NCBI GenBank assembly: GCA_916610825.1
Contig: OU744452.1
Location: forward strand, 20,429,648-20,493,647
Direction: 5' to 3'
DNA length: 64,000 nucleotides
From: Haliclystus octoradiatus
Lineage: Eukaryota; Cnidaria; Staurozoa; Stauromedusae; Haliclystidae
Shown: positions 36,152 through 61,954 of the stretch, one piece after another
Layout: each line of letters opens with the position of its first letter
Numbering within the stretch: position 1 is the first letter of the stretch
Notes under the pieces: model-generated
What the model was told of the DNA's origin: nothing
The model's database searches: none
What the model saw: the letters and a program-made list of their open reading frames with translations, nothing else
Program-made: the position numbers and the translations under genes

Positions 36152-36285
36152 TTTCCAAACAACTACCAAATGAGGCACACTTAAATTCTGATATAAAAGG
36201 CAGCTCCGTAACAACACTGCGACACATAAAACCTTCGCGTTGAAGCGCAGCAAGTCCAAAATAAACGCCACATAATAGTAGCCAT

Positions 36286-36332
36286 TCTAATTGGTTAATA
36301 TATATCACGTGACTGATTCCCCACCAATCAAC
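36286..36332 (-). promoter_or_regulatory. Probable AdipoR core promoter
   Basis: On the minus strand a CCAAT box (complement of ATTGG near 36326) is followed by the palindrome TCACGTGA (36305-36312). TATATATTAA and another CCAAT-type site come just downstream, 140-180 bases before the preferred start codon. TCACGTGA is the E-box bound by MiT/TFE and USF-type factors. Confidence 0.4.
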
Positions 36333-36663
36333 AACCTTTCGTCGTAAAGAACAAAGTCCAAAATAGACACAAACACCAGAAATAAATTGTAAATTTTTAT
36401 AAAAATAAATAGAGTCAAAAATGCAGAAAAATTTCCAAAAGTAAACAACTCAAACTTCTTATTTTTACTTCCAAACATGCAGTGTTTATTAGTAGGTTTA
36501 GACATGGTTTAGAGCAGTCGTTTCTGGTTGCTATGATAATCACTTGTTTGCTATCAACCAGCTGCTGGCCGCTTGTGTTGTGTTCAGTAAAAACAAGACG
36601 CAAAACGCAATCTGTCAAAAATTCTGCAACTAATTTGATTCATTTATACTTCACCATACACAA

Positions 36664-36671
36664 TGACGTCA
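36664..36671. promoter_or_regulatory. CRE palindrome TGACGTCA
   Basis: A perfect cAMP-response-element palindrome in the 760-base spacer between AdipoR and PCGF3, about 510 bases upstream of the AdipoR start. Sequence match only. Confidence 0.3.
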
Positions 36672-36820
36672 TCAAATAAGGTAGAGATTACGTGACGACG
36701 ACGTGTAAACGAAAAATTACGGCGTTTATTAAAACGTCAGCTAGCAAAATCAATGTTAGATTTGTCTCTTAAAATTTAAATAAAATGTATTAATTACAAT
36801 AATATTATTTACAAAAAAGG

Positions 36821-36826
36821 TTTATT
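36821..36826 (-). terminator. Poly(A) signal of PCGF3
   Basis: AATAAA on the minus strand about 90 bases past the PCGF3 stop. Confidence 0.45.
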
Positions 36827-36913
36827 TACAATGTGATGATATCGATCGATATGGAATAAAATCAATGCTTTTACATTGCTAAAAGATATTGAATTTAATG
36901 CCATTCAAAATGT

Positions 36914-38223
36914 TCAGTATGGACTCGCCTTTGGTCTGTAATGTAGAGTCAGAGGTTTTGCCTAGCAAATAAGATGTTAATTAGATGGACCTTGAAATAA
37001 ATTATAATAAATAATATTCAATTGACTGTATATTGATGATGATTCTTAACCCAGATTGGTAACAATGCCTTGTGAGCTGTCAATGTTGTATTTTTTCTTA
37101 GAAAATGTGCGGCTGAACCAAATTGCACAGGTGGGGATCAAATATTTAAACAAAATATCATAACATCTAAATAATCATGGAAAGTGTTGGAAACATGGAT
37201 AAATTTACGAAATTCATGGCTTGAATCTCAACCACATAATCGATTGCGCGGAAATAAAATATTTCTCGCAAACAGCATTTTTTCCAGTCTTGTCGTAGCC
37301 CAATAGCGATTCAAAAATATATTTGCAAATACCTGTAATTTCCAACGTGTTACAACAAGAAATTTCAATGTATGATCTTTCCCGAGGATTTCATCATCAA
37401 AGAGTACATCTATCTGTAAGAGAAAGGTTTTACGAAAAACTATGAAAAAGGTTACAATTTCATGGAATATTTTTTGTAGCATTCCTGAAAATGTGAGCAA
37501 TTTCACGTTTATGGACTTCTAATCAACTGTTGCATAAACTGCTTACAAAAAATCGATTACAGTGTCCATGAACAGTACAGTGTATGCACATATGAATTTC
37601 TTTGCAAGGGAAATAGATGGTAATAATAATGTGCAAACCATTTAAGAGATTGCTCAATACTGTGAAGTAGTGCTATTTATAAAGGAGACAGAGAAATACC
37701 GTGACTCTATGCTCCGACCTTCTTTTCAAGAAGAATTATTCTAATGGATTCTATTTTATTTTAATATATACAAACAGTTAAACTCAGATGTTATTTAAAT
37801 GGTGCAAGGGTAGCCAATAGGCCTACAGACACAAGGCACAATCAAAATGGTCAAAATCTGGACCAGGTAGGAAGGAAATTAGAGAAATAACTCAAATGTG
37901 AACATGCATGATATTAGCAAATGCAATGTATGCTAAGGGTATTGAATGATTGTGATTGCAGACCAAATGACAACAATGAACTACACTATTGTATTACTCC
38001 CTCCCACCTCTCTATGGCATGATTCAGTAATATTCAACTTTTTAGAAATGAACTTTTTGATGTGTCCAACGGTGACATACGATGAGCATTTGATGTATTT
38101 CAGCTTCAACGGCTTAAAAAATAAAACTCATAATTATTTAATGAGATTTAATCACAATGGACGTGAAAGTGTTAGGAGAGAGATAATTAACAAACCTTGA
38201 GCTTCTTCTTCGGATCTTCAGAT
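36914..38223 (-). CDS. PCGF3: PCGF3 exons 6-9: RAWUL domain
   Basis: Exons 38223-38196 (28-nt micro-exon, SEDPKKKLK), 38112-38008 (PLKLKYIKCSSYVTVGHIKK), 37413-37333 (IDVLFDDEILGKDHTLKFLV) and 36961-36914 (AKPLTLHYRPKASPY, TGA). The ubiquitin-like RAWUL fold binds BCOR-type or AUTS2-type partners in PCGF proteins. The donor of exon 7 (GTGGGA) is weak, but its joined frame aligns with the family. Confidence 0.93.
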
Positions 38224-41200
38224 CTAGGTTTAGATAACAAAAACACAAATTAAATGTATCATTGTCATTAATCCTATCATTAAATATTATTATCCATCCA
38301 TAACCAATTAATAATTTTTATGTTACTTTCTATTTGCATGATGTATAAGCCTACCATATGCAATATTCCTTTTTCCTATAAGAAATTTATTGAATTTAAC
38401 AAATATACATCTAGAAACCAAATTGGGTGTACCACTGCGAAAAACAGTCCAGGAGTTCTTCATGAACAGTTCATGTACGTTAAATGGCCCAAACATTCAT
38501 GAAAAATTCATGAACAACTCGTAAACGTTAAATGGCCCCAATAATCATGAAAAGTTCATGAACAGCTCATGAACGTTAAATGGCCGTAACATTCATGAAA
38601 AATTCATGAACAGTTCATGAACGTTAAATGGCCCAAATATTCATGAAAAACTTATGAACGTTGAATGGCCTCAAGATTCATAAAACATTCATGAAAAACG
38701 TTAAATGGCCCCAATGTTCATGAAAAGTTCATAAACAGTTTACGAACGTTGAATGGCCTCAATAATCATGAAACGTTCATGAACAATTCATGAACGTTAA
38801 CTGGCCCCAATATTCATGAAAAGTTCATGAACAGTTCATGAAAATTGGGGCCATTTGAAGTGCACACCAAAAAACGTTTTTCCGGAATCAGGTAGCCCAT
38901 GCAAAATAATTCTAATCCTTTCTAAACTCTAAATTCACATTCAGTTTCAGCCATATATGGCCAACAGTGTGTCCCAAAGATTTAGGCATATCTGTTCCGG
39001 GAAGTGGACAATTTCTTTTCCGCGAGAAAAAAGTTACGATGTCTAGACTTTGCTATTTTTCCATAGGGAGCTCTCTTATCATTTGAACGTGAGTTCCGAC
39101 TTTCAAAGGAGCACTATTTTTGAAATTTGGTACTTTCAACATTAAATAAATCATAGGAGTCCAGCTTATAAGAGTCCAAATTGAAAAATTATTGTCCCCA
39201 TTCCTAATTATTTTGCATGGGCTACCTGATTCCGGAAAAACACTTTTTGGGGTGCACTTCAAACGGCCCCAATTTTCATGAACTGTTCATGAAATTTTCA
39301 TGAATATTGGGGCCAGTTAACGTTTTCATGAATGTTTCGGGGAATTGGACAATTTCTTTTTCGCAAGAAAAAAGATCCAATGTTTTGAAGTCAAGACTTT
39401 GTTCGTGGGCTCTCTTGTCATTTCGACATGAGTTTCAACTTACGAAGGAACACTATTTATGAAATATGGTACTTTCAACATTAAATAACTCAGCTTATAA
39501 GAGTTCAAATCGAAAAATCAAAAAAATTATTGTCGCCATTCCCATTCATTTTGCATGGGCTACTCAATTCCAGAAAAGCATTTTTTGGTGTCATGTGCAC
39601 TTTAATGTTCATGAATTGTTCGTAATAAAATTACACTGTTCATGAACTCCTGAACTGCTTTTTGCAGGGGTAGACATAGCTCGGATGATAGAAACTTTTA
39701 CTTTGCAAGAATAGAGATATATTTCTAGTTTTGTGGACACTTATCAATAGCCCAGTTTAGGTTTTCTATGGAACCATAACAGCTGTGAACTAACATGTGA
39801 CTTTCTGCCCAATAATTTCCACTGAGCTGTGGATATTATCTATGTATTATGTCATATTATCATCCAGTTCATTGTGGTGGCTGCTAGTTATGACATTTTT
39901 GACAAAGAGCTGCGATTTTACGACAGTTTATTAGAGTTGAAGTTTTGTGACAGTGTGCCAAAATCATCATACCAGATAGCTATACACTATACCAGATAGA
40001 TAGTCATCCAAGCGAATTGATTTTTGTACCGGTTAGGCATATGAATTACACTGTACCAAAGTCGTCAGGCATGCCAGGGTTTCTCTAGCTGAGCAAAATC
40101 CATTCTGCTGCAAATGTAGGTTAAAAATGATGCGGTATATCCGATTGAATCCAGCATTAGCCTATTGTTGCTGACGCTATTACGTTACCATACACAGAAT
40201 TTGTTGCCACAAAGAAGCCAATCAGCAGCTAATGAATTATCAAATGTAAAATGATCTGTGTATTTGTCAGAGTCATACTAGTGTATTCCAACAATCAATC
40301 CGTTATAATTTTCAGTCTGGTGGTGCAATGCTTATCCGATACGATTTCTATCTGGTATAGTGAAAACACTATCTAATGCACACCAAGAACATTCAGCGAC
40401 ATCTCCGATCAACATAAGCTGATTCACCTCTTGACATTCTATGAAAAACAAACACTGATTTCTTACATGTCATACTCTAGACAGATTGCAATTTGTTCAT
40501 CGTCACGCTTTGTTGTCGGTTTATCATCAGTGTTGTTTATTTTGGTTGGATGTCTTTGTTGATCAGTTGTTGATTTAATCAGAGTTTTATTTTCAGTGTG
40601 ATTGTCATCTAAGTTAATAAACGTTGAGAGCAAATAAAACAAACTTTAATTTTCAAACTTTGAAAGTGAATTGAAATTTAAAATAAGAATATCGTTTTCC
40701 TTACCGTGTACATTGTGTTCAGGAACAGGGAGTCCCCTGTCGCTATAGAACTTCTTTTTTCTGTGCTGCTCATCTAGAACACAAACAAAAAAGGAAGGTT
40801 GATTACATGAATAAAGTAAGACGTTTCTATCCAAGTCAATGAAGAGTAATATCCATCACTTTGAAAATATTCCCAGGTAGACCAAAGACCCCTAAAGAGA
40901 CTATAACAGCCGTTCCCCACTAATAAAATCCAGAAAATGTTAATTAACGGACATCAATAAAATGTCAGTCCTTTCTAAAAACAGATAGGCATAGGCATAA
41001 TGAACAAACGACGATGATAATGATGATATTAAAATATAATAAATTAGGTTTGATATTTAGCCTGCAGTTGGATAGAATACACCGACCTTCTTTAATTCCT
41101 GGTATGAGTTTGTAAACAATATCTTGTAGTGTTCTGTCTTGCCTGACAAAATAAAAACAAACACAATCATGTACTGCATCTAACAACTAACAGATATCAT

Positions 41201-42399
41201 CATCATCATCCTCATCATTTATTCAGAAACCTGATAAGTTTTACAATAAACATAAAGTAATTGATTACAATAATACATAGATATATATATACAAGGTTAA
41301 TTAAATACGAACTCAACAGTTATTAGATGCTGTAACTTTATTGGTATTTAAATGCTTCTCAAGGAGACTTTTGAAACTTTTCCTTTTGGAAACCTCCTTC
41401 ATTGTAGACGGTAGATCATTCCACTTGTGAGCACCAGCATATTGAAATGAGTGGTGATGTCCATTTGTAACGGTGAAAGTTTAATGGCCGGATGCCTTTC
41501 CTGACGCCAACCAATATTGCTTCTGCCAGCGTTTGAACCCAAGACCCTAACCATTACACCAAGGCCAAACTATGACATCCAGTTTGCATAGAATGATATT
41601 CTTCAATGAAAAGATGTTGGATCTCGATATACAGTACTCTTGGCTACTCTCGATATACAGTACATATATACTTGGGTATTAGGTTTGGAGCAAGGTACCA
41701 TAAATTTCAATATAATACGTACCACCTAGAATAAAACGTTTGTATGCGCCACCTAACATTTCCATATTGCTTTGGTCTGTAATGCAGGCTAGCTTGGCAT
41801 CTCAAACGTTGAGCTCATATTTTAGGAATTCTACTACATTCAAAATAAATTGCAATGTTCTCAATCTGGGGTCAGGGGTGAGCGAACTGTGACTTTGTGA
41901 GCGCTGTGAGTGATGCCACAAACTGGTGCCAGCAAAATTATATCGGTTAGCTCTATTATAAAACATACAAGTAACTATATAATCAGTTTAACAAAATTAC
42001 AAATATAAAATTTATGCAGATATATCTGGCGAAACATACATGGATTCCACTATGGAATAGAGTTAGCCTATATTTGATAGAGTCTCAGTGATGAGTATAT
42101 AGTCTTACTTGATAAAATTTAGAGGGTGGCTTTGGTGAATGAGGACTTTGCAAATTGGACAACAACTGTCATTCTTGAGATGTAAAATAAGACAACTCTT
42201 ACAAACTGAAAATTAGAACAGGAAATGAATAAAGGGATGCGTTGAAATATCTTCATTAAGTTCGTTGTTGTTCAGTGTGACAGGGAGGCTACTTACAAGA
42301 ATGAAGGCATTCAGTTATAGCTGTGGCATCAACCAAATACCCCTTGCACAGCTGACACGTTAGAAACTCTTGTATTTCAGAGGCATACAACAGTGGCAT
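36914..42399 (-). CDS. PCGF3: Polycomb group RING finger protein, PCGF3/5 type, complete
   Basis: RING partner of RING1/RNF2 in variant PRC1, which ubiquitinates histone H2A. Nine coding exons: 42399-42297, 42205-42109, 41142-41087, 40773-40705, 40608-40467, 38223-38196, 38112-38008, 37413-37333 and 36961-36914. Total 729 nt, 242 aa, the same length as human PCGF3. All joins are GT-AG and in phase. The RING spans residues about 14-55 (CQLCKGYLVDATAITECLHS, FCKSC, CCPICKVLIHQSHPL). It is followed by QDRTLQDIVYKLIPGIKE and FYSDRGLPVPE. The RAWUL domain ends DEILGKDHTLKFLVVTRW and LTLHYRPK. The GKDHTLKF, TRW and LHYRPK blocks are specific to PCGF3/5 and exclude PCGF1, 2, 4 and 6. The N-terminus before the RING is short. 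Confidence 0.96.
37629..37740. repeat. Interspersed repeat (CTTCAGACGG family), copy 2
   Basis: GTGCAAACCATTTAAGAGAT, TACCGTGACTCTATGC and a degraded end. Similar in order to 11483-11610. Lies in the PCGF3 intron 37414-38007. Confidence 0.5.
38450..38850. repeat. TTCATGAA-rich tandem repeat
   Basis: About seven degenerate units of 55-60 bp, each with one or two TTCATGAA palindromes and a CGTTAAATGGCCCCAAT box. Lies in the PCGF3 intron between the 28-nt exon and the 40467 exon. Confidence 0.85.
38835..39665. repeat. Inverted and direct repeats next to the TTCATGAA array
   Basis: AATTGGGGCCATTTGAAGTG through CATGCAAAATAATT (38840-38912) recurs inverted at 39205-39280. The block 39000-39260 recurs directly at 39335-39600 with about 80 percent match by eye. 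TTCATGAA units frame the whole. This looks like the remains of a self-duplicating foldback element. Confidence 0.65.
40467..42399 (-). CDS. PCGF3: PCGF3 exons 1-5: RING domain and linker
   Basis: Exons 42399-42297 and 42205-42109 encode the eight zinc ligands of the C3HC4 RING. Exons 41142-41087 and 40773-40705 carry the conserved post-RING helix. Exon 40608-40467 is a polar linker ending RDDEQIAICLEYD, matching the HRSDEQVSICLE segment of PCGF3. The start ATG at 42399 gives 13 residues before the first RING cysteine region. Confidence 0.95.
41190..41480 (-). mobile_element. Non-LTR retrotransposon 3' end with (GAT)n tail
   Basis: The minus strand at 41480-41326 reads FQYAGAHKWNDLPSTMKEV, then FKSLLEKHL and a stop, the typical LINE RT C-terminus (WNDLP ... 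FKxxLxxHL). The 3' UTR runs to AAACTTATCAGGTTTCTGAA, TAAATGATGAGGATGATGATG. The same tail occurs at 50318-50372 on the plus strand. Confidence 0.7.
41485..41590 (-). mobile_element. tRNA-like SINE, family 2, copy 2
   Basis: The minus strand shows GGTGTAATGGTTAGGGTCTT, then GGTTCAAACGCTGG (box B-like) and GGCGTCAGGAAAGGCATCC, as in the copy at 18985-19190. It adjoins the LINE end at 41190-41480, perhaps as a SINE/LINE junction. Confidence 0.5.
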
Positions 42400-43834
42400 A
42401 ATTCAATCAAATGTAGTGAGAAGATAATCAGCTATAAAACAGCAAATTATTTAAAAAAGTTAATTCTAAGCATCATCTAGAAAATTGATATGATGAGAAG
42501 ATCTAGTTATTTTTGTATTGCCATCAGCTGGAATGTTAAACCCCTTGAAAAACTTACTTATAAATTTGAGACCAATCACCCTTGATCTTAGATTAGGAAC
42601 TTGGATAACGTGTTATGAACTTTTCAATCAATCATCCAGAAAAATAAGAATTAAAAAAGTTCTCTTCAAACTTTCTTCTTCGTGATAATATCTTTAATCC
42701 CACCTTGTTACGATCGCCTCTGGCAAGTGGCATTGTTTATTCTTCACGTTATTGAAATCAAACAACAAAAAGGATTTATTGTTCAAATGAATTTGTGAAG
42801 ATTAAAATTGTCTTTATTCTTTTTCATACAAATGCACTGTGAAACATTTTGTGACTTCTTTCAATTCAAATAACTTTAATTTGAATTCCCAATCAATACA
42901 GTGCAAAGTTTGCAGCCATTAATTTTGTGAAAACGTTATCGGTGCACAACGCCGTCAAAACACGCAATGAGCCTCGCTCTGGTGTTCTACTGTTACCGTC
43001 CTGTTCTGACGAGGTCGTCCCGTATCTGGATGGAAGAGACCTGAGACGTCATGTCGCGGTATTATATGTGCTCATATTCTTTTACGACTAAATATATTAA
43101 CTCGATAATCAGCCTGACTGGTTATCTATCTATATAAGATTATCTATCATTATGATTTTAGAAATAGTGACTTTTATTTCCCCGAAGGTCCGAGGCCTAG
43201 TTGCAAAGAATTCAGAAAACTTAGTTTTGTGCGAGTTTTACGCATTTATTTTTAACCAAGGCGCGAACATTTTAATAGTACATAAGATTATCTGATTTTT
43301 CGGGTTTTATATTTATCAGTGAGTGATTGTCATATTATGTTGAACCAGACACCACGAAACACGCTTCATCTAAGGCAGTAACGACATGATCGACATCGCC
43401 GTCACTCTTTCCAAACACTCTTCACGAATGGAATGAAATGCCATCATCGACGAAGGAGACCGGTGACAGTGTTTGGTCTTCAAAAGATCAAATTATGCAT
43501 TAAACATGTAATTAATGATATGCTTAATCATTTTATTTTACTATTTAATTATTTATTAACTTAATATATATGTATGACATGAGTGAAAGCATGTCACAGC
43601 GACTTAAAACGTATCTCAGTCTCAGTGAATGATGATTGCGATCGATCGGTTGAACCACGTTGAACCATTAATTGTTGAAAGTTTTCTATACATTTTAATT
43701 AAGCTGCTAGGGAATGGCGATCTGTTTCGGATTCGTAACGTTTCGTCAATCGTATATCTTATTTGAATGGTCTCAGCAGTGTCAGTTGAGTTAATCATTT
43801 CTTGAGTTGCTTGATTTAATCATTTGGCAGATAT
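42400..43834. other. Upstream region of PCGF3
   Basis: Should hold the PCGF3 5' UTR and promoter. A more CpG-rich stretch lies at 42940-43060 (GTCGTCCCG, GAGACGTCATGTCGCGG). No coding exon is recognised. Confidence 0.4.
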
Positions 43835-43846
43835 TAATTAGATCGA

Positions 43847-46724
43847 AGTGGATATAGTCCCGGTAACCGGGTCTTTGGTTGAAAAAAACTAAAGTCCCGG
43901 CAGTCAAATGCGCACGCGCACAACGCCAAGCGTCAAAGCGTGAAACATCAATATCGTATTTTCAGTTCTGTCACGGCTTCTCGATGTAATGGGATTGAAA
44001 ATTCTTTCGTGAAAATTAAATGACATTGATCAATTTGTAATAATAATATAGCCTACTGATATACATATATATGTGTTCGATAAATATGAAGAAGCACTAC
44101 TTTAGTTGTTTTCTTCGAAGTACTCTACATTTTTATTTGAGGAACAAAATGAAAACAACAGCGCTGCCTGCTTTGGTATAGGGCTAGTCTCGCCGCTATC
44201 ATGGTCGTAAAACTATGATGTTGTTGATGTAATCGAAAGAAAACAATTACAAATGGTTGATCAATGGTGTTTAGGCAATATATAGTATAAGAATTTCAGT
44301 CTAAAAATGTGAGATTTGATTTTTAACTTATTGAATGTCTTGAATGTTCCGTCTGCCATCGTTCGTTATAAACGCTACGTCGGGTTTAAATAATTTCCCA
44401 TTTCTGCTAAATCAAGCATATACTATACTGCGACAAATGTTGAATCATTTTCACAAGATATCCTATTTGCCACAATGTCATAATCAAATGAATTTGATAT
44501 CTTCTAAAACTTATAAAATGATGTAACTTTAAAGTTTAAAGTGGGAATAAACCCCCAGACTATCTTTACCTATATAGTAGAACCCGACGTGAAAAAAGCA
44601 ATGGCGTAAAACTGGAAATTATTTCTTGGTGAAAAATGCCTTCAAAGTGGTGTTTTGGCCCAAATGTCGCTGAGGGAAAAAAAGGGATTGGATCTAGCTT
44701 TATGACGACAAAGTCACAAGTCGTGTGGTTTTTCTAATAGACTTTAGATCGGATTAATCACGCGATGTTACGTTTGAGATGGCGTAGCTCTGTAACGGCA
44801 ATCTATTTTTCTCTCCCACAAAACTGAGGTAAGGAAGAACATATAAACTCAAGAGTAGCAAAATTCCAGATGATTTAATGATTTTAAAGTTCACGAATTT
44901 GAAGAAAATAAAAATCAGAAAATATTTCATTCGTAGCGCGCGTTATGCAGATTATATTTTGACATATCATTCTCACACATATTTAACACATATCAAAAGA
45001 TTCTCTGGTGACCACAAAAGCTAGCTAAGTAGAATTTATTGTTGTAAGCATATGTCTGCACTGAAAATGGAGTGTTCTTTTGAGGGTAAAAATCATAATG
45101 TATGGTGGGAAACGCTATTAAGAACACCATAGCCGTCGGTTTTATAGTCCTCTTTTCACAGAAGCGAAATCCGTCCATTTGATTTCGCGTCTCTGTAGAA
45201 AGGTATTTTGTGCAAAGTAACTTCTGCACTGTATTACTAATCCTATAAATTACAGATTGTGACGACATGATGCTAACATGTTCTACTTTATAGCCGAAGG
45301 AATGAATACTAGACTGGTAAAATAATTTTGTGGCGTATGTAAAATAAGGAACGAGACTTCACATTGCAAAACCCTAATTTTGTTAATCATATAACTTTGA
45401 TAGAGAGGATAAAAATTTATGCAATGAAGATATACCGCAAAACCGACAAATGATAGAATCTGCATTACTGTAGTTCTAGTGGCTCTAGTATACGGCTGTA
45501 AACTTGAATAAGAACGTCCGAGCCCTCTATCATATTTGTACTATTTTCCGATATTTTATAGAATTTTATAGTGTAATGTACTGAAGAATTCTCAATGGTT
45601 TTTTAAATATTGAATGCTTGGTGAATTAATGATGAACACTTTGTTAGACTATTGAGTATAATATATCTATCTATACAGTCGTATAAACTATACGATTACA
45701 TGGTTTAAGTTTTACTAGACGAACATCAATTTCAAACTTAAACGTTGAAATGATAGTTGAAAAATGTCTAATTAATAATTTAGTAATACCGATAGTTAAA
45801 TAAATCCGAAAAAGTACAATTAATACTTTGCAGTACCAACTCCAGTACAATTAATACTTTGCAGTACCATACTCCAGGAAAAGTCGTCTGTGCATGCCCG
45901 TGCAAATCAAATCAGTTTACATTCACATTTAGATCATGAAAAGGATATCTTGTAGAAATGTTTACTCAAGAACAACTTGCAGATCATAGAGTTAAAAATA
46001 GTTAAAACTTATATAGCGTAAGATCAAGCTATTTTGAAGGGTACGTGTCTACTAATTAAGATTTGAGAAGTACTGCGGTCACACAGAATACGTAACTAAT
46101 ATGTGTCACTAGACTAGTCACAAAGGAACAGTCGCACCGCCTGACATTTGTATTAATCCGCAATCTATATCAGATTCATCGCGCTTAATGACGCTACAAG
46201 AAATTATTTCGACCGAGCGTTTCAATAGATTTTATTCTGCTCCTGAAATCACAAATTGCATCTTTTTTACGTAATTCGCGAGTTTATATGTTTGTTCATG
46301 GCTCAGGCTTGTCAGAAATTTTTTTTGCGTGACTTCTCGGAGCTAGGTCACCTCAAAGATTACGTCGCGTGATCAGCCCACTCTTGAGTCTGTTAGACAA
46401 ACCGCACGACTTGTGACTTTGTCGTCATAAAGCTAGATCCAATCCCTTTTTTTTCTCAGCGACATTTGGGTCAAAACACCACTTTGAAGGCGCTTTTCAC
46501 CAAGAAATAATTTCCAGATCGAAAAAAAAATTACGCCATTGTTTTTTTCACGTCGGGTTCTACTACATATGTAAAGATAGTCTGGGGGTTTATTCCCACT
46601 TTAAGAAGATTGAATGTTTTAGTTACATATTTTCAAGACAGAAACACTCTCTGCGCATGCGTATTTGACTGCCGGGACTCTTGCTTTTTTCAACCAAAGA
46701 CCCGGTTACCGGGACTCTATCCAC
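43847..46724. mobile_element. Long-arm inverted-repeat DNA transposon, non-autonomous
   Basis: The outer arms 43848-43925 and 46640-46724 are inverted copies (GTGGATATAGTCCCGGTAAC). The inner arms 44538-44735 and 46398-46602 are inverted copies over about 200 bp (AAAGTGGGAATAAACCCCC). The left arm has about 600 extra bases between the two blocks. TAATTAGATCGA (43835-43846) and TAATTAGATTGA (46729-46740) flank it as a probable 8-12-bp target duplication. Long arms and an 8-10-bp duplication suggest a Mutator-like relative. No transposase frame is seen. Confidence 0.7.
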
Positions 46725-46921
46725 GTCCTAATTAGATTGATTGCGCGCATTGTTGAAGAGACACGAAGAGGACGTCTCGGGAATGCAGCTATGACGATAT
46801 TCCTTCATCGTTATGCTATAATCGATGATAACAAGAAACAGCTTGCATTCGAACAGAGTAGCAACCAGAAACCAGATTTGAGAATGAAAACCCATGAGCT
46901 GCATTTCAGGTTCATCATCTT

Positions 46922-47293
46922 TTAGCATTGACTCCATGCTGTGACTGCAAATGGAATGGTCCAAATCGAATTGCGATCTCTTACAAAGAATTGCAGCCGT
47001 GTACCACAGGACCCATTTGCCGGAGACAAAGTCAGAATAGCACGAGTACTTTGGGTGAGGTTAGCATATTTATGATCATTTATGCAATAGACATAAGACC
47101 CAAGAGCTGTTATCAAATTTTGGTCAATACCCTCAATCGATTGTAGAAAAGTAGCATTAGGAACGTGTGTCCACTGTCCAGTGTCTATTGTGCATGGATA
47201 AGCATGGCTATTTATGGACCAGGGTTTGATCGCGAACATTTCCGATAAAAAGGCTGGATAAGAGTGTCTTCTGATATTTTGAATGTATTTCAA
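46922..47293 (-). other. Unidentified 123-codon open frame
   Basis: Open on the minus strand between the long-arm transposon and the SLK 3' end. The composition is protein-like (GQWTHVPNATFLQSIEGID, LGSYVYCINDHKYANL) and faintly like a Kelch blade, but I do not recognise it and see no partner exons. It could be a gene fragment or part of a mobile element. Confidence 0.25.
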
Positions 47294-47527
47294 TTATAAC
47301 TGTAATACGGACAATGAAGTGGATTTCTATTTTTGTTTTTATAAATTGAACAAATTGCATAAAACCAAAGTATTAAAGAAACGAATAGCTATAATTTCTA
47401 TTCAACTCATATTCTACTCTTATTTGGAATCATTTTATTATTTTTAAACCAGTCAAAAAATTGATTCTATTTCATTCATCCGCTTATTAATTTACAAACA
47501 TTGAGTATATTTAATTCCATTCGGCGG

Positions 47528-47550
47528 CGTTTATATAAGTCACGTGATAA
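47528..47550. promoter_or_regulatory. TATA-like and TCACGTGA motif near SLK 3' end
   Basis: TTTATATAAG directly adjoins TCACGTGA (47540-47547). The same E-box plus AT-rich box arrangement occurs upstream of AdipoR. Here it lies 90 bases past the SLK stop and upstream, on the minus strand, of the unidentified frame at 46922-47293. Confidence 0.25.
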
Positions 47551-47636
47551 AGTGACATGAAGTTTTTTTGCATTTTCATTGGTTGAACCATATTCAATAT
47601 ATAGAATTATTGTATTGCAATTATAACATAACAAAA

Positions 47637-61954
<14,318 letters not shown>

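Noticed and set aside
38450-38850. CRISPR-like array
   Set aside because: The units are degenerate, have no unique spacers and lie in an animal gene intron; it is a minisatellite.
46665-46925. 86-codon plus-strand frame at the right end of the long-arm transposon
   Set aside because: It begins in the inverted terminal arm and has no transposase-like features.
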